The notes beneath the pieces are model-generated. The model had not been told where the DNA came from. It saw only the letters and a list, made by a program, of their open reading frames with translations, and did no database searches. From Pseudomonas sp. FP2335 (lineage in GTDB: Bacteria; Pseudomonadota; Gammaproteobacteria; Pseudomonadales; Pseudomonadaceae), in NCBI RefSeq assembly GCF_030687535.1, contig NZ_CP117437.1, positions 1 through 64,000 of the forward strand: a stretch of DNA of 64,000 nt. Reading direction: 5' to 3'. Of this stretch, positions 61,519 through 64,000 are shown in pieces. The position numbers were made by a program, and so were the translations under genes. The first letter of the stretch is position 1. Every line of letters begins with the position of its first letter.

Positions 61519-62406
61519 ATGTCGACTCATGATACGTACTACGTACCAGCACAAAGCAAATGGCCGATAATTGCCACGTTTGGCATGTTGGTCACCGTGT
61601 ACGGCCTGGGTGTGTGGTTCAACGATCTCAAGGCTGCACGCCCGGAATCCCACGGCCCGTGGATCTTCTTCGTCGGCGGTCTACTGCTGGCCTACATGCT
61701 GTTCGGCTGGTTCGGGGCGGTGATCAAGGAAAGCCGCGCCGGTTTGTACAGCCCACAGATGGACCGCTCGTTCCGCTGGGGCATGACCTGGTTCATCTTT
61801 TCCGAAGTGATGTTCTTCATCGCGTTCTTCGGTGCGCTGTTTTATGTGCGGCACATGTCGGCGCCCTGGTTGGCGGGCGAAGGCTCAAAGGGCATTGCGC
61901 ACATGCTGTGGCCGAATTTCGAGTTTGCCTGGCCGTTGCTCAACAACCCTGATCCAAAACTGCATCCCGCGCCCGAGGGCACGATCAGTCCGTGGGGGCT
62001 GCCGTTGGTCAACACCATCCTGCTGGTCAGCTCCAGTGTGACCATCACCATCGCCCACCACGCCCTGCGCAAGGGCCATCGCGGCGCGCTGAAAATCTGG
62101 CTGGCGCTGACCGTGTTGCTGGGCTGGGCGTTTCTGGGCTTCCAGGCCGAGGAATACATCCACGCCTACAAAGAACTGGGCCTCACGCTGGGCTCTGGGG
62201 TGTACGGCGCAACGTTCTTCATGCTCACAGGCTTTCATGGCGCCCACGTGACCATCGGGACGATCATTTTGTTTGTGATGCTGATGCGCATCCTCAAGGG
62301 GCACTTCAATGCCGAGCACCAGTTCGGTTTCGAGGCGGCCAGTTGGTATTGGCACTTTGTGGATGTGGTCTGGATCGGGTTGTTTTTCTTTGTCTATGTG
62401 CTGTGA
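61519..62406 (+). CDS. coxC: Cytochrome c oxidase subunit III
   Basis: A 295-aa subunit with seven transmembrane helices, beginning MSTHDTYYVPAQSKWPII. Family landmarks include WGMTWFIFSEVMFFIAFFGA and LTGFHGAHVTIGTIIL. It stabilises the subunit I-II core. It follows ctaG by 35 bp. Confidence 0.97.
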   Translation: MSTHDTYYVPAQSKWPIIATFGMLVTVYGLGVWFNDLKAARPESHGPWIFFVGGLLLAYMLFGWFGAVIKESRAGLYSPQMDRSFRWGMTWFIFSEVMFFIAFFGALFYVRHMSAPWLAGEGSKGIAHMLWPNFEFAWPLLNNPDPKLHPAPEGTISPWGLPLVNTILLVSSSVTITIAHHALRKGHRGALKIWLALTVLLGWAFLGFQAEEYIHAYKELGLTLGSGVYGATFFMLTGFHGAHVTIGTIILFVMLMRILKGHFNAEHQFGFEAASWYWHFVDVVWIGLFFFVYVL

Positions 62407-62412
62407 GGTGAA

Positions 62413-62616
62413 TTACCACGGCGCGTGAGAAACCAACTGGCCACTGAAGAAGCCCCAGGTGATCAGCGCCAGGGTGATCACGGCCAGCACCACACGCACG
62501 GTCAGGGCGGTGACGAGGCGATTGGAGTGGCCCTCGTCCTTGACCAGGAAGAACAGACCACTGAACAGGCTCACGACAGTTGCGATCAGCATCAGGGCAA
62601 TGGCTGCTTTGAGCAT
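62413..62616 (-). CDS. Small twin-transmembrane protein (DUF2909-like)
   Basis: A 67-aa protein with two hydrophobic segments (MLKAAIALMLIATVVSLFSG and VVLAVITLALITWGFF). It is transcribed against the cox genes, convergent with coxC. It lies where similar small membrane genes occur in Pseudomonas cox clusters. A role in oxidase assembly is guessed from position only. Confidence 0.8.
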   Translation of the reverse strand: MLKAAIALMLIATVVSLFSGLFFLVKDEGHSNRLVTALTVRVVLAVITLALITWGFFSGQLVSHAPW

Positions 62617-62651
62617 GGTCGGGCTCCTGGGGTTCAAGGGGGAGGCGGGCA

Positions 62652-63416
62652 ATGAAAACAAGTATAGCCAGCGCCAGGAAACGCTTTCATCCAGGGATCG
62701 CCCCCACGTTGGTGGTGCTGGTGCTGCTGCCGTTGATGGTGGGATTGGGGTTTTGGCAGCTGTCCCGTGGTCATGAAAAACAGCTGTTGGTGGACAGCTA
62801 CGCCGAGCGGCGTGCGGCTGAGCCGATCAGCAGCGCGCAGCTGGTGGATATGGCTGATCCGGCTTTCCGCCGCGTGCGCCTGCGCGGCCAATTCGATGCC
62901 GAGCACAGCGTGCTGCTCGACAACCGCATGCGTGACGGCAAGGCCGGTGTCGAGCTGTTGCAACCTTTCCACGACAGGGCCAGTGGCCTATGGCTGTTGC
63001 TCAATCGCGGCTGGCTGCCCTGGCCGGACCGCCGCACCCCGCCCGCCTTCACCACCCCGGACCAGCCGGTGAACCTTGACGCCTGGGTGTATGTCGCCCC
63101 CGGCGAGACCTTCCAACTGCATGCCGACCCCGCGACCGCGCAATGGCCGCGTTTGCTCACCGCCCTGCACCCTGCCGTGTTGTGGGCCGAGTTGGATCGC
63201 AGCGGCTTTGCCTACGAACTGCGTGCAGAAGCCGGCCCTGGTACGTACGACACCTCTTGGGCCGTAGTCGCCATGGGCCCAGAAAAACACCTCGGCTACG
63301 CCGTGCAGTGGTTCGCCATGGCGTGCGCACTGCTGGCGCTTTACCTCTATCTCGGCTGGCACAACACAAAGGAGAAGTCCCATGGGAGCGGCCATGAATC
63401 CACCAGACATGTCTGA
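62652..63416 (+). CDS. SURF1-family cytochrome oxidase assembly protein
   Basis: A 254-aa membrane protein of the SURF1 (Shy1) family, required for heme a insertion into subunit I. Two transmembrane helices flank a periplasmic domain (LVVLVLLPLMVGLGFWQLSRG near the start, YAVQWFAMACALLALYLYLGW near the end). GGGAGG precedes the ATG. It overlaps the next gene by 35 bp. Confidence 0.92.
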   Translation: MKTSIASARKRFHPGIAPTLVVLVLLPLMVGLGFWQLSRGHEKQLLVDSYAERRAAEPISSAQLVDMADPAFRRVRLRGQFDAEHSVLLDNRMRDGKAGVELLQPFHDRASGLWLLLNRGWLPWPDRRTPPAFTTPDQPVNLDAWVYVAPGETFQLHADPATAQWPRLLTALHPAVLWAELDRSGFAYELRAEAGPGTYDTSWAVVAMGPEKHLGYAVQWFAMACALLALYLYLGWHNTKEKSHGSGHESTRHV

Positions 63417-63966
63417 GGCGCCGGACCGCCGCAAAGGCCGCTGGCAACTGATCCTGATCTTGATGATGGTGATCGGCCCGATGGCGCTGGCCACTTTCAT
63501 GTACAAGCTGCAGTTCTGGGTGCCGGACAGTCGCAGCTATCACGGCGAGATGATCGGCAACGGCCAGACTCGCGCCGACATCGGCGTGCAGGCCGATGAA
63601 CAGCGCTGGCAACTGCTGGTCACCGCCCCCGCTGCCTGCGCTGCTGATTGCCAGCAGCTTGTGTATCTGGCGCGCCAGCTGCAAATCAGCCTGGGGCGTG
63701 ATGCGTCCCGGGCCAGCCATGCCTTGGCCAGTGCGCAACCGGTGAGTGTCGACTACGAAGCCAAGCTGAAAGCCGAATACCCGCAGCTGCAACGCTACTC
63801 GCTGGACCTGTCGGCATTTACCAAAGGCGCCGCCGCGCCGGGTGATGCGCAGCTATGGATTGTCGATCCCCACGGCAACCTGGTGTTGCGTTACGACGCC
63901 ACGGTCAAGGGCAAGGACTTGCTCAACGACCTGCGCCACCTGTTGAAACTGTCGAATATCGGATAA
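63382..63966 (+). CDS. Putative Sco-like membrane-anchored thiol protein
   Basis: A 194-aa protein with one N-terminal transmembrane helix (about 21-43) and a periplasmic domain. It has a CAADC motif (a CxxxC as in Sco1/SenC) in LLVTAPAACAADCQQL and a thioredoxin-like tail, LWIVDPHGNLVLRYD...LLNDLRHLLKL. Sco proteins deliver copper to CuA, which fits the cox context; this is inference. Two starts are possible (63382 with AAGGAG, 63394 with GGAG), and both overlap the SURF1 gene. Confidence 0.78.
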   Translation: MGAAMNPPDMSEAPDRRKGRWQLILILMMVIGPMALATFMYKLQFWVPDSRSYHGEMIGNGQTRADIGVQADEQRWQLLVTAPAACAADCQQLVYLARQLQISLGRDASRASHALASAQPVSVDYEAKLKAEYPQLQRYSLDLSAFTKGAAAPGDAQLWIVDPHGNLVLRYDATVKGKDLLNDLRHLLKLSNIG

Positions 63967-63976
63967 GGGCATCGTC

Positions 63977-64000
63977 ATGGCCAAACCAGGATTTCGCCTC
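63977..64000 (+). CDS. ctaA: Start of heme A synthase (ctaA/cox15), cut by the window end
   Basis: Only eight codons are visible, beginning MAKPGFRL. Position after the SURF1 and Sco-like genes, where Pseudomonas cox clusters place the heme A synthase gene, is the evidence. The enzyme would hydroxylate and oxidise the C8 methyl of heme O. Confidence 0.65.

Overview
The window is the start of a chromosome of a Pseudomonas, most likely of the P. fluorescens group. It opens inside dnaA and runs through dnaN, recF and gyrB. Next come the conserved Pseudomonas near-origin blocks: plsC(hdtS)-gmhB-glyS-glyQ-tag-lpxL, TPR-trkA-rsmB-fmt-def, the LysM-family gene-dprA-tsaC-qor-hemF-aroE, trpI/trpBA, and the aa3 cytochrome oxidase (cox) cluster. 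High GC, ATGA-type gene overlaps and dispersed GTGGGAGCGGGCTTGC-type REP palindromes fit that group. I see no prophage, insertion sequence, CRISPR array, tRNA or rRNA.

Layout. 1-6.2 kb: replication initiation genes with ParB (parS) sites. 6.3-9.7 kb: a divergent two-component system (OmpR-type regulator, CHASE2 kinase) lying between gyrB and plsC. 9.8-26.2 kb: lipid and LPS synthesis, glycyl-tRNA synthetase, K+ uptake, rRNA/tRNA modification, DprA, haem and shikimate genes. 26.2-36.2 kb is more accessory: a SulP transporter, a choline-sulfate module (orphan choline-binding protein, choline sulfatase, divergent LysR regulator), a DOPA-dioxygenase-like protein and a galactonate operon (dgoK-dgoA-dgoD-MFS). 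36.3-43.6 kb: a CigR/RcnB-like protein, trpBA/trpI and small stress or envelope proteins (DUF883, dodecin, two DUF1161 paralogues, luciferase-like oxidoreductase, OsmC). 43.7-49.1 kb: a lipoprotein aminopeptidase, HAD phosphatase, gamma-carbonic anhydrase, oligopeptidase A, YheV and an exported tyrosine-phosphatase-like protein. 49.4-53.2 kb: a three-subunit periplasmic gluconate-2-dehydrogenase-type enzyme. 53.3-56.9 kb: a radical SAM protein, a beta-carbonic anhydrase and a second SulP transporter. 57-64 kb: the cox operon with its assembly factors, ending eight codons into ctaA.

Most striking points. (1) A near-perfect LexA box sits in the loop and inner stem of a perfect 14-bp inverted repeat just before the radical SAM gene, and the same repeat contains that gene's ribosome-binding site. 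(2) The LysM-family gene beside dprA keeps a signal peptide but has no LysM domain. (3) Eleven REP-type palindromic loci lie only between convergent or tandem genes, including one inside the cox operon that is bridged by a small ORF. (4) There are four parS-like sites and at least six perfect DnaA boxes in the origin-proximal DNA. (5) A putative Sco-like CxxxC protein overlaps the end of the SURF1 gene.
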